Assembly: GCA_024699575.1 (NCBI GenBank)
Contig: JAILPF010000230.1
Span: 1 to 6,927, forward strand
DNA length: 6,927 nucleotides
Direction: 5' to 3'
Source of the DNA: Acetatifactor sp.
GTDB lineage: Bacteria > Bacillota > Clostridia > Lachnospirales > Lachnospiraceae
Below, in pieces: positions 1 to 6,927 of this stretch. A program made the position numbers and the translations under genes. A model generated the notes under the pieces. That model did not search any database. It saw only the letters and a program-made list of their open reading frames with translations, and had not been told where the DNA came from. Position 1 is the first letter of the stretch. Every line of letters starts with the position of its first letter.

Positions 1-619
1 GTTGTCGAGAATGTTGAAAAAATGATTCATTGCGGCGATCCATCCTTTGGCGGTGCCATGTATGGATGCCCTTCCTGTGGTACGCTCAAATTTATTCCCT
101 TCCGCTGCCACAGCCGTTTCTGTCCAACCTGTGGGGTCAAATACTCCATTGATAGAACCACCTCCATGTCCTTTAAACTCATTGACGTTTCTCACAGGCA
201 CTGCCTTTTCTCTGCTGTCCGCAGTGTTGTCCTTAGAATGTTCCAGAATGCTAACAAATCTGAGTGTTTTACTCCCGGCTTTATCTATGTCCTTCACACC
301 TTCGGTCGTGACCTGAAATGGAATCCTTTCAAACCGCTCTTCTGAACGAAATGCAGGAGCATATCGGAGACTCCTTCAAAAAAGTCAAAGCCTCTGCAAT
401 CCTTCCGTCGTAACCAAGTACATTGGCAGATACCTTGGACGCCCTGCCATCGCATCTTCCCGCATTGATAAATACGATGGCGATTCTGTCACCTTCCACT
501 ACAACAGGCACGAAGATGACCAGCTTGTTTACGAAACGATTCCTGCGTTGGAGTTCATAGAAAGACTGATACGTCATATCCCTGAAACGAATTTTAAAAT
601 GATTCGTTATTATGGCATT
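1..619 (+). pseudogene. Decayed IS91-type (zinc-ribbon, Y-transposase) transposase remnant
   Basis: This is the remnant of a rolling-circle transposase of the IS91 type; it runs in from the left edge. Frame 1 is open from base 1 to the stop at 343-345. It shows a zinc-ribbon region with cysteines at visible residues 11, 23, 26, 36, 41 and 44 (CPSC, then CHSRFCPTC), followed by DVSHRHC and then FGRDLKWNP. Homology then resumes in frame 3 at about 327 (QTALLNEMQEHIGDSFKKVK, stop at 411-413). It resumes again in frame 2 at about 395 (CNPS, then KYIGRYLGRPAIA, then FIERLIRHIP, ending near RYYGI at 619). YIGRY fits the paired-tyrosine motif of the family. Compared from memory with intact relatives, sequence is missing after residue 68, after WNP (where the HIH metal-binding motif should follow) and before CNPS. 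Loss of HIH plus two frame changes makes it inactive. The frame stays open to 733, but the last part lies in the terminator of the neighbouring operon and is not transposase. Confidence 0.85.
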
Positions 620-660
620 TTTTCAGGAGTTTCCCGACAGGAGAACTTTCCTATAAAGTC

Positions 661-708
661 AAAAAAAATCCCTACCAAACAGTTTTTTCAACTTTTGATA
701 GGGATTTT
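661..708 (-). terminator. Rho-independent terminator of the glucanase operon
   Basis: Read on the minus strand, 708-697 (AAAATCCCTATC) pairs with 676-665 (GGTAGGGATTTT). This makes a 12-bp stem with a single G-T pair. The 20-base interior can extend the hairpin by about 7 more pairs with one bulged G, closing on a GAAAA loop. Eight T residues (668-661) follow, four of them in the stem. It begins 17 bases after the stop codon of the GH16-GH5 gene, exactly where an operon terminator belongs. Read on the plus strand, the stem is followed by only four Ts, so it is much weaker as a terminator for the transposase remnant. Confidence 0.9.
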
Positions 709-725
709 CGAATATCGTTTAAATG

Positions 726-2909
726 TTATTTAGCCTCTAAATCAATCATCTTATAGTATCTGGTAAGTACTTCCGCAAGTCCGGTATTCTCTTTGGCATC
801 GCCCACCTGGGACCATGCGTTTGCAATGACATCATAGTCATTTGTCTCCACATTTACCTGCCAGTTTTTCTGGTTCTTGATACCCCAGTTGCCATAGTCA
901 GAGATGACCTTGTAGGTCCAGGTTGTCCAGCTCACACCACTTTCATTGATGGCTTTCACACCTTCATCCCATGCTTCCAGGTTGTTAAACAGAGCGAATT
1001 CTCCCATGTAGCTGGGCACATTGTAATTTGCGCTCTTGATGGCGTTTAACTTCTTTACCATGTTGGGCACCTGTTTGCCGGCTTTGTTGTCGTAATCGTC
1101 GTACAAGTAATTGTGATACTCATACATTACGTTCTCCCAGCCGTAATTGTCAGGATTGGGCAAATCCACAGGATCCCAGGTAGCTTCCATGATAATCACA
1201 TGATCCGGGTCGATAGCGCGGATTTTCTTGTATGCCTCATCATAGACATTCCAAAGAATTTCATGTAATACCTTGTCACCCTGAGAAGTATTGTATCTGT
1301 AAGTACAGTAGGGCTCGTTCAATAAGTCATAACCTGCGACCCATTCATTTCCCTTATAGTGCTCTGCAATTGCTTCCCAGATCTTGTAGTAAAGCTCCTG
1401 ATTGGCTTTTACAGTCGCCTCATCACCAAAGAAGAACTCGGAAGCATCCTGCTTGTGATCACCGCCATCTTTGCCGGAGTGATCACTGCCGTTCTGAGAA
1501 CCGGGTGCGCCGTGCATATCCAGAATTACATACATATTTCTCTTAGCAGCCTGCTCTACAAACCAGTCTACACGCTCAAAACAGTTGTCATAGAATTCAC
1601 CGTTCTCATCCACCAGATTGCGGTACCACATCGGAAGGCGAATACAGTTCATTCCAATTTCCTTACAGTAGTCAAAGTCTGCTTCTGTAAAGTAGTTGTC
1701 CTGATACAGATTGATCAATTCCATTGCTTTTTCTGCACCGAAACGTTCTGTCAATACTCTGTAGATATCTATCTCAGCAGCCACGTTGGAAGAATTATTG
1801 GTAACAGTCATCCAGAACTCCTGCAGCAGATACCCTCCTGCGTTGGTTCCTTTCAGCTGTACCACATCTCCTGTACCCGCGTTATTGCGCAGCACTTTAC
1901 CAGCTGCTTTCAAAAATGGATTTTCCACTTCCTTATCCTCTCTCTCTATGTAGCTTACCTGGGGGCTCTGGTAGACCCTTACATAATCCACCTCCATCTG
2001 TGCGGATTCCAGGGATTCATCTATTCCCTTTGACCCGCCCCAGTCTCCACCAAAAGCGAGATTCAGAATCAGATACATCTTCTGGTCATAGGGCCACTCC
2101 GCAGCGGTAGGATTCTCCAGATAATCCGTGGGCTTGTAAGTAAAAATTTCCTCTCCATCCACAGAGAAAATCAGTTTATCCGGAAGCCATTCCACTCCGT
2201 AGACATGAAATGCTTCGCTACAGTCCTCCACCTTAACAGTGTTATACTTTTGCGTATTTTTCATGTGATTGTATGCGCCGGTATGAATGGTTGAGTGTAT
2301 CACACCCTGATCGTACCCTACATGCTCGCAGATATCAATCTCGCCGGAATTGGGCCAGTTACCGTAGGTGTCTTTGGAAGGCATCATCCAGATTGCCGGC
2401 CAGGTTCCCAGACCGGCGGGAAGCTTTGCACAGATTTCAAACTTTCCGTAAAGCCAGTCCCGCTTTCCTCTGGTAATCATTCTGGCGGAAGTATAATCAC
2501 TGTTTCCCTTTTTCTCCTTGCGAAGCTCGATGAAAAGCTTCCCATCTTTCACAGTGGCGTTTTCCTTGTTGTAGCACTGCAATTCATGATTGCCCCAGCC
2601 ATTTCCGCCCTGTTCAAAGCCCCATTTACTCTCGTCAGGCATGCCTTCGTAATCAAATTCATCACTCCACACCAGACGGTAGTCCATGTTGCTCTCATCG
2701 TATTTAAAATTCTTTGCTTTTACGTTCACTGTCTCCTCCTCATCCTGATTCTGAAAAGCTGCAGGCACCTTTGTACCTACCTTTGGTTGAAAAGAAGATT
2801 CCCCTTCCACAGGAGCTTCCTCGGCGGGTGCTGTAGCACCACAGCCGGTCAGCAACGTGAGGGCAAGGATTCCGGCGAGAATCCCTCTTACCTGAACTTT
2901 CTTTTTCAT
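726..2909 (-). CDS. GH16-GH5 two-domain beta-1,3-glucanase lipoprotein
   Basis: A secreted, lipid-anchored glycanase with two catalytic modules, 727 residues from the chosen ATG. The signal peptide has a KKK/R start, a hydrophobic core and the lipobox LLTGC, so the mature protein should begin at Cys23. An acidic linker follows to about residue 75. A GH16 domain spans about 76-314, with catalytic motif GEIDICEHVG (Glu190, Asp192, Glu195, the ExDxxE form of laminarinases) and the GTWPAIWMMP strand. A GH5 domain spans about 330-720 and resembles exo-1,3-glucanases: KGTNAGGYLLQEFWM, DMHGAPGSQNG (464-474), acid/base Glu532 in DLLNEP, YEYHNY and nucleophile Glu637 in YMGEF. The likely role is endo cleavage plus end-trimming of beta-1,3-glucan at the cell surface; the exact substrate is inferred. 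All catalytic residues are present and no frame break is seen. An in-frame GTG at 2918 adds three residues but is only one base from AAGGA, so ATG at 2909 (10-base spacing) is preferred. It is the last gene of the operon, 15 bases after the MalG-type permease. Confidence 0.92.
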   Translation of the reverse strand: MKKKVQVRGILAGILALTLLTGCGATAPAEEAPVEGESSFQPKVGTKVPAAFQNQDEEETVNVKAKNFKYDESNMDYRLVWSDEFDYEGMPDESKWGFEQGGNGWGNHELQCYNKENATVKDGKLFIELRKEKKGNSDYTSARMITRGKRDWLYGKFEICAKLPAGLGTWPAIWMMPSKDTYGNWPNSGEIDICEHVGYDQGVIHSTIHTGAYNHMKNTQKYNTVKVEDCSEAFHVYGVEWLPDKLIFSVDGEEIFTYKPTDYLENPTAAEWPYDQKMYLILNLAFGGDWGGSKGIDESLESAQMEVDYVRVYQSPQVSYIEREDKEVENPFLKAAGKVLRNNAGTGDVVQLKGTNAGGYLLQEFWMTVTNNSSNVAAEIDIYRVLTERFGAEKAMELINLYQDNYFTEADFDYCKEIGMNCIRLPMWYRNLVDENGEFYDNCFERVDWFVEQAAKRNMYVILDMHGAPGSQNGSDHSGKDGGDHKQDASEFFFGDEATVKANQELYYKIWEAIAEHYKGNEWVAGYDLLNEPYCTYRYNTSQGDKVLHEILWNVYDEAYKKIRAIDPDHVIIMEATWDPVDLPNPDNYGWENVMYEYHNYLYDDYDNKAGKQVPNMVKKLNAIKSANYNVPSYMGEFALFNNLEAWDEGVKAINESGVSWTTWTYKVISDYGNWGIKNQKNWQVNVETNDYDVIANAWSQVGDAKENTGLAEVLTRYYKMIDLEAK

Positions 2910-2918
2910 AACTTTCAC

Positions 2919-2925
2919 ATCCTTT
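2919..2925 (-). promoter_or_regulatory. Shine-Dalgarno site deciding the glucanase start
   Basis: On the minus strand AAAGGA (2925-2920) is the only good ribosome-binding sequence here. It lies 10 bases before ATG 2909 but only one base before the alternative GTG at 2918, which favours ATG. The site touches the stop codon of the upstream permease (TAA at 2927-2925), so the two genes are probably translationally coupled. Confidence 0.7.
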
Positions 2926-3824
2926 TATTCACCTGTGATACCTGTGTTCTCAATACCCTGAATGAACTGTCTCTGAACACAAGCATACAGCAGAAGCAGC
3001 GGCACAATAGAAATCAACGTTGCCGACATCTTATATGCCTCGTTAATCTTGTACATTCCCTCAGAACCCATACCGGAGGATGCGTTGCTTGAGAACATAC
3101 TGTCAAACGTGGACAGCTTCAGAGGAAGCAAGTCCATGGTACCTCCCAGATAGGTAGCTGTCTGATAAGTCTCATTCCAGTTCCATACGAATGCAAACAG
3201 GAATACAATCAGTACCGTGGACACGGACAGACGCATTGCAATATGGAAGAATACCTGAAAAGGTCCGGCTCCGTCAATCATTGCCGCCTCATCCAGAGAA
3301 TAAGGTATCAGGTTAAAAAAGTTCCAGAATATCAAAATTAAAATGGTTCCGTTTACACCCTGTCCAAACATTGCCATCAACACCTGCGGAAATACCGTAC
3401 CAATCATCTGTGCACCAAAGCTTGTCTGAACCTGCATGAAGATAATCAGTCTCGGAATCATAAGCACAGTCACCGGTACAATAAACGCCAGCAGAATCAT
3501 GGTGAACCAGAACTGTTTTCCACGGAATTTGTAACGGGACAATGCATATCCTGTCATCGCTGCCACAATCGTCTGCAGAGCAGCCAATCCTGCGGAAAAA
3601 GCAATGGAATGAATCAAGCTTCCGGGCATTTTCAATACTCGGGCTGCAACGCTGAAATTACCAAGTGTAGGATGCAGAGCAATCCACTGTACGGAAGGGT
3701 CGATTACATCATCTGCGGACATAAGTGATTTGGAAATCATCTCAAATATTGGCTCCAGATAGATATAGCCAATACAAACCAACAGAAAATAAATTACAAT
3801 TTTTCCGATTTTCTTTGCCATCAT
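2925..3824 (-). CDS. CUT1 sugar ABC transporter permease, MalG type
   Basis: Inner membrane subunit of a carbohydrate ABC importer, 299 residues, a normal length for the MalG branch. It has an N-terminal membrane segment (about 8-25), then segments near 73-95, 105-130, 140-165, 198-215 and 265-283. The cytoplasmic EAA loop that contacts the ATPase is at about 179-202 (DEAAMIDGAG, then FFHIAMRLSVST). The glycine is present, but the two prolines usual in IxLPxxxP are replaced, which is unusual. The C-terminus (QRQFIQGIENTGITGE) is typical of MalG-type CUT1 subunits. It should pair with the MalF-type protein encoded just upstream (11-base gap). Two adjacent ATG codons (3824 and 3821) compete: GGAGG is 5 bases from the first and 8 from the second, so the true protein may begin MAKK. 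Substrate cannot be read from the sequence; the glucanase next door suggests beta-glucan oligosaccharides. Confidence 0.93.
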   Translation of the reverse strand: MMAKKIGKIVIYFLLVCIGYIYLEPIFEMISKSLMSADDVIDPSVQWIALHPTLGNFSVAARVLKMPGSLIHSIAFSAGLAALQTIVAAMTGYALSRYKFRGKQFWFTMILLAFIVPVTVLMIPRLIIFMQVQTSFGAQMIGTVFPQVLMAMFGQGVNGTILILIFWNFFNLIPYSLDEAAMIDGAGPFQVFFHIAMRLSVSTVLIVFLFAFVWNWNETYQTATYLGGTMDLLPLKLSTFDSMFSSNASSGMGSEGMYKINEAYKMSATLISIVPLLLLYACVQRQFIQGIENTGITGE

Positions 3825-3827
3825 CTA

Positions 3828-3837
3828 TCCCTCCTTT
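3828..3837 (-). promoter_or_regulatory. Strong Shine-Dalgarno site for the MalG-type permease
   Basis: AAAGGAGGGA on the minus strand overlaps the TAA stop of the MalF-type gene (3838-3836). It serves either of two tandem ATG codons, at 3824 (5-base spacing from GGAGG) or 3821 (8 bases). The overlap with the stop implies coupled translation, as expected for two subunits made in equal amounts. Confidence 0.75.
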
Positions 3838-4744
3838 ACCAATACTTGTGTGTCTCTTTGATTTTTCTTTCACGGAATACCAAAAAGGCAATTCCGATAA
3901 TTACCAGCACGAGTAAACTATATACCCATGACAGTGTAGCAGCATAGCCAAATCCACCTGAAGTATTGGCTGTTTTCTCTTTAATCTGCACTAATACCGG
4001 GTTAATGTTATCCATCGCTCCCAGCTGCACAATGGAAAAGATGGTTACAATCAATGCAGTGGGGCGGATAATCGGCATTGTGATTTTCCATAAAATCTGC
4101 CAGCTTGTCGCAGAGTCAATACGGGCTGCCTCATAGAGACTTGGATTGATCTTCTGCAATCCGTTGATAAACAGGACAATCGGAATTCCTGTAAACCACA
4201 AAATGATGGATAAGTTGTCAAACAGAGAAACCATAGCATTTGCCAGAGGCTCTGAATAACTGTAAATCATTCGGATAACAAAGGTATAATACAGCGGATT
4301 AATCTGTCCTTCCACAGCAGGCTCCAGGTGCATCAACTGATACATGACCGGACCGGAAAGTACTACTACAGGAAGAAAATATATGGTACGGAACACAGAT
4401 TTTCCTTTGACGATAGCATTTAACATCATGGCAAGAATAAACGCCATGATGACAATGACCAGTGTGTAAGGGATAATCATTCCCAGGAAAGCTACCAATG
4501 CCGGTGTAAATTCTGTATTAACCAGAAATGCTTCCCTGTAGTTTTTGATTCCCACAAAATTAATATTGAATCCACGGATATCCTGTTTTACATCCGTAAA
4601 GCTGAGATACGCTGTCATGACAAAAGGGATAAAGGTAAAAATGATGAAACCTATAATCCAGGGTGCCATGAAAAGATATCCGTATTTATCCTGTCTTCTT
4701 TGGAAGGATTTCAATTTTTTTCTTTTTGCTGTTCTTGCAGACAT
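3836..4744 (-). CDS. CUT1 sugar ABC transporter permease, MalF type
   Basis: Inner membrane subunit of a carbohydrate ABC importer, 302 residues, a usual length for Gram-positive MalF-type proteins. A basic N-terminus (MSARTAKRKKLKSFQRR) precedes YGYLFMAPWIIGFIIFTFIP, the typical first membrane segment of these proteins. Further segments lie near 82-110, 117-137, 178-196, 226-245 and 270-290. The EAA loop is at 205-228: YEAARIDSATSW, then KITMPIIRP. Both prolines are kept, but serine stands where glycine is usual (DSAT instead of DGAT). The start ATG has a strong GGAGG 6 bases upstream and follows the DUF5696 gene by 14 bases. It forms the channel with the MalG-type protein next downstream. 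No ATPase or binding protein is in the window; in Firmicutes such systems often share an MsmX-type ATPase encoded elsewhere, which is known biology of the family and not seen here. Confidence 0.93.
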   Translation of the reverse strand: MSARTAKRKKLKSFQRRQDKYGYLFMAPWIIGFIIFTFIPFVMTAYLSFTDVKQDIRGFNINFVGIKNYREAFLVNTEFTPALVAFLGMIIPYTLVIVIMAFILAMMLNAIVKGKSVFRTIYFLPVVVLSGPVMYQLMHLEPAVEGQINPLYYTFVIRMIYSYSEPLANAMVSLFDNLSIILWFTGIPIVLFINGLQKINPSLYEAARIDSATSWQILWKITMPIIRPTALIVTIFSIVQLGAMDNINPVLVQIKEKTANTSGGFGYAATLSWVYSLLVLVIIGIAFLVFRERKIKETHKYW

Positions 4745-4758
4745 ATGTTTCCTCCTTC

Positions 4759-6927
4759 CTACTCAATGACTGAAGCACTCTGTGCTTCTACAGTATGTCC
4801 ATTATAGGAAATTGCATTGGAAGTATAATTTACAACCACTTCCTTCGTTTTCCCATTGTTTTCATAGCTGTTGACAATCACACCACTTTCCAGAACTTTA
4901 CGGTCTGTCCATTCATATCCGGCAACTTTGCTCTGTACCTCATTAATTTCACCGTAAAGCTCCTGAATCAAATCCGCATACAGTGCATACTCCGTGGAGT
5001 ACAAATCGGAGCTTACCGTATCCATCAGTTCGTAAGAAGGCTTCTTGGAGAGAATGAAGGATGGATACAGGTTGTAATCAATCATCTTCAGAATATCTCT
5101 CTGAGTGTAGAAGGAGAAGTTTGCATAGGGTGCATATACTTCCATGGTTCCATTCAATACCAGCTGCAGGAAAGGAACTGCATCTGTCTCAAAAATGTAC
5201 TGTGAGTTTCCTACCGGAGCCTGAAGATAACGGTCTGTATACTGCCACAAATATTTTCCGGGTGTCTCAATGTTAAACAGCACATCCTCTTTCATATTCG
5301 CAAAGGTCTGCTGATACAAATCCGTTGCTTCGCTGACACTGTATTTTTCACCGGAGTTGGAATAAGTTCCTGCAAGAATACTTCCGATTCCTTCCACTGT
5401 CATGGAAGAAGAATGTTCTTTCATTTTCTCGTACTGTTTTGTCAGCCATTCCGCACTCTTGGCAGGAATTGCATAACCGAAGAATTGGTCCGGAACAGTA
5501 TCCATCAGAAGTGCACTCTTATTCACAAAGGCATACCATGAGTTGACATGGCGTACTGCGGTTTTATAATAATTGAGCATCTTCTCATTGATGGTCACAT
5601 AGTCCTGAGCATAGGAAACATCAATTCCCTGCTCTGCGAATTCTTTGAACAGTTTCTCAAAGCTTCCCTTGCCTCCGATTTCCGCAGAGAACTTCTGTGT
5701 ATAAGGCCTGGAGAAAGAAACTCCTTTTTTCTGCCATCCGGAAAGGCCGGAATTGATATTGGCGATTCCTTTGGATGCAACATCGCTCAGAATTTCTTCC
5801 ACATCATCGGTTGTAGTCACGACCACATTCTCCATACCTACCACACTGTTCTTGGCATCGGACATGATGAAGTCAAGTCTGATAGGAATATCACCACTCT
5901 GAGTATTGCCACCGGCATTCAGGATACCGTTTTCAATCAAATGGTTGCGGTATGTACGGGCCATTCCCACGTAGTTGGCAGCTTCTGTGGAGCCGGTTCC
6001 GTTCCCTGTCAGGAACTCATATGTCATATTGATATCAAACCTGTTGGGTTCATCCATCAGAGAGAAATAACCGTCACCAGCCTTATTATATACCTTGTAG
6101 AACTTTAAGTTATAGGTGAATCTGGGGCAGGTCCATGTGTAGTAGGTTACATTTTCTTCCGGAGTACACATGATACTCATGTACTCATCCCCCTCATCGG
6201 CGTATGCGACAAATGCCACCTGATCGTTGCCGTAAGCCACACCGAATACCGGCATTACCGGATTCTTCAGCGGAATGGCGTCAGATAGCTCGGTGTAGTA
6301 ATATTCACCCTGTGAAGGATCCACACCATAGACATCTCCATTGTATGCCTGGAAAGATACTGTGTTATCTCTAAAGCGTACCAGCGCTCCACTTCCGTCA
6401 GGGACCATTGCATAGCCTGTGGGAGCATCCTTTTTCGCAGGAATATCGTATTCCCCGGTTTCCGGGTTGTAGTTCAACACTTCACCGCCGCTGGAACCAA
6501 GAAAGGGTGTAAGATATAAATCTGTCAATGCGTTGATTCCCTCACCGGTAATCTCTTCAAAAGGTATCTTATAAGAAATCTTTTTCTCACCAAAGGTGAT
6601 ATATACCTTCATCTGAATGTCAATCTCTTTGAAATCCACATCCAGACAATATTCACTGTCGGAAATCTTAGAAAGTTTGGATTCGGAATCCTTATCTGCA
6701 GAAGATGCTTTCTTTAAGGTCTCCACATTATTGACCTCTCTGTACTCAATAGAAACCAGGGAGTTAGCAAACGCTGTGTAAATTTCGTTCAGATTCTCTT
6801 CTGCCGGATGCTCTGCGAGGTATGCAAAGTCTTCATCCGTCTTTGCTTTCTTAGCCTTTTTCTTTAATTCTTTATTGGTTGCAGCATCCAGACCGGTCTT
6901 CCAGAGATAACCGCTCTCCTTGTCGTA
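4759..6927 (-). CDS. DUF5696 domain-containing protein (N-terminus outside window)
   Basis: A large protein of unknown function; 722 residues are visible and the frame stays open to the right edge. An internal GTG at 6726 is not the start: the codons before it continue without a stop and read as sensible protein (YDKESGYLWKTGLDAA, then a lysine-rich stretch). Features I associate with DUF5696 proteins are a beta-rich N-terminal half, GYAMVPDGSGALVRF at about 171-185, NYVGMARTYRNHLIENG at about 318-334, SGLSGWQKKG at about 393-402 and VPFLQLVLNGTMEVYAPYAN at about 584-603. The second half, from about residue 347, alternates predicted strands and helices and could be a barrel like that of a glycoside hydrolase; this is inference, and I cannot name catalytic residues. 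Signal peptide and anchoring cannot be judged because the start is missing. Co-transcription with sugar permeases and a beta-1,3-glucanase points to a role in binding or processing the same glycan. Confidence 0.8.
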   Translation of the reverse strand, partial: YDKESGYLWKTGLDAATNKELKKKAKKAKTDEDFAYLAEHPAEENLNEIYTAFANSLVSIEYREVNNVETLKKASSADKDSESKLSKISDSEYCLDVDFKEIDIQMKVYITFGEKKISYKIPFEEITGEGINALTDLYLTPFLGSSGGEVLNYNPETGEYDIPAKKDAPTGYAMVPDGSGALVRFRDNTVSFQAYNGDVYGVDPSQGEYYYTELSDAIPLKNPVMPVFGVAYGNDQVAFVAYADEGDEYMSIMCTPEENVTYYTWTCPRFTYNLKFYKVYNKAGDGYFSLMDEPNRFDINMTYEFLTGNGTGSTEAANYVGMARTYRNHLIENGILNAGGNTQSGDIPIRLDFIMSDAKNSVVGMENVVVTTTDDVEEILSDVASKGIANINSGLSGWQKKGVSFSRPYTQKFSAEIGGKGSFEKLFKEFAEQGIDVSYAQDYVTINEKMLNYYKTAVRHVNSWYAFVNKSALLMDTVPDQFFGYAIPAKSAEWLTKQYEKMKEHSSSMTVEGIGSILAGTYSNSGEKYSVSEATDLYQQTFANMKEDVLFNIETPGKYLWQYTDRYLQAPVGNSQYIFETDAVPFLQLVLNGTMEVYAPYANFSFYTQRDILKMIDYNLYPSFILSKKPSYELMDTVSSDLYSTEYALYADLIQELYGEINEVQSKVAGYEWTDRKVLESGVIVNSYENNGKTKEVVVNYTSNAISYNGHTVEAQSASVIE

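Noticed and set aside
22..345. A complete small gene of 107 codons starting at ATG 22
   Set aside because: The frame is open to the left edge and its content is a piece of a transposase with an internal deletion, so it is part of the pseudogene and not an independent gene.
548..733. A small plus-strand gene of 61 codons
   Set aside because: Its first third is the transposase C-terminal region continuing from about 395; the rest translates the operon's terminator hairpin. No ribosome site supports a start here.
1359..2033. Plus-strand open frame of 224 codons
   Set aside because: It lies wholly inside the GH16-GH5 gene on the other strand, whose motifs are intact. No recognisable product.
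2916..2918. GTG as start of the glucanase gene
   Set aside because: It leaves only one base between AAGGA and the start codon, while ATG at 2909 has a workable 10-base spacing and gives a normal lipoprotein signal.
2295..3092. Plus-strand open frame of 265 codons across the glucanase and permease ends
   Set aside because: It is antisense to two well-supported genes, has no domain I recognise, is rich in Cys and His as expected for a shadow frame, and crosses an intergenic junction of the opposite operon.
5741..5755. Short inverted repeat around CCGGAAAGGCCGG
   Set aside because: It is small, lies inside coding sequence for the SGLSGW region of the DUF5696 protein, and has no T-run or other sign of a regulatory role.
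5548..6108. Plus-strand open frame of 186 codons
   Set aside because: Antisense to the DUF5696 gene, with no recognisable domain; the minus-strand frame explains the sequence.

Overview
The window looks like a chromosomal segment from an anaerobic Gram-positive gut-type Firmicute, most likely a member of the Clostridia and perhaps a Lachnospiraceae. This is an inference from four things: strong AGGAGG-type Shine-Dalgarno sites, a lipoprotein signal on a secreted glycanase, CUT1 sugar permeases without a co-encoded ATPase in view, and a neighbouring DUF5696 protein. No rRNA or other taxonomic marker is present, so the genus cannot be fixed.

Layout. Positions 1-619 hold the decayed remains of an IS91-type transposase on the plus strand. 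It has a zinc-ribbon start and a YIGRY catalytic-tyrosine end, but it is broken by at least three internal deletions and two frame changes. Positions 661-708 form a strong rho-independent terminator for the minus strand. From 726 to the right edge, four genes lie head to tail on the minus strand with gaps of only 11-15 bases. In transcription order they are a large DUF5696 protein (start outside the window), a MalF-type permease, a MalG-type permease, and a lipoprotein that joins a GH16 laminarinase-type domain to a GH5 exo-1,3-glucanase-like domain. This is the 3' end of one operon; its promoter lies beyond the right edge.

How the genes may work together (inference). The surface-anchored GH16-GH5 enzyme would cut beta-1,3-glucan (laminarin, fungal cell-wall glucan or callose-like material) internally with GH16 and trim the ends with GH5. 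The MalF/MalG pair would import the resulting oligosaccharides, using a solute-binding protein and a shared MsmX-type ATPase encoded elsewhere. The DUF5696 protein, whose role is not known to me, is co-transcribed and has a layout suggestive of a carbohydrate-active protein. It is the most interesting unknown here. I found no CRISPR array, tRNA, rRNA, riboswitch or attachment site.
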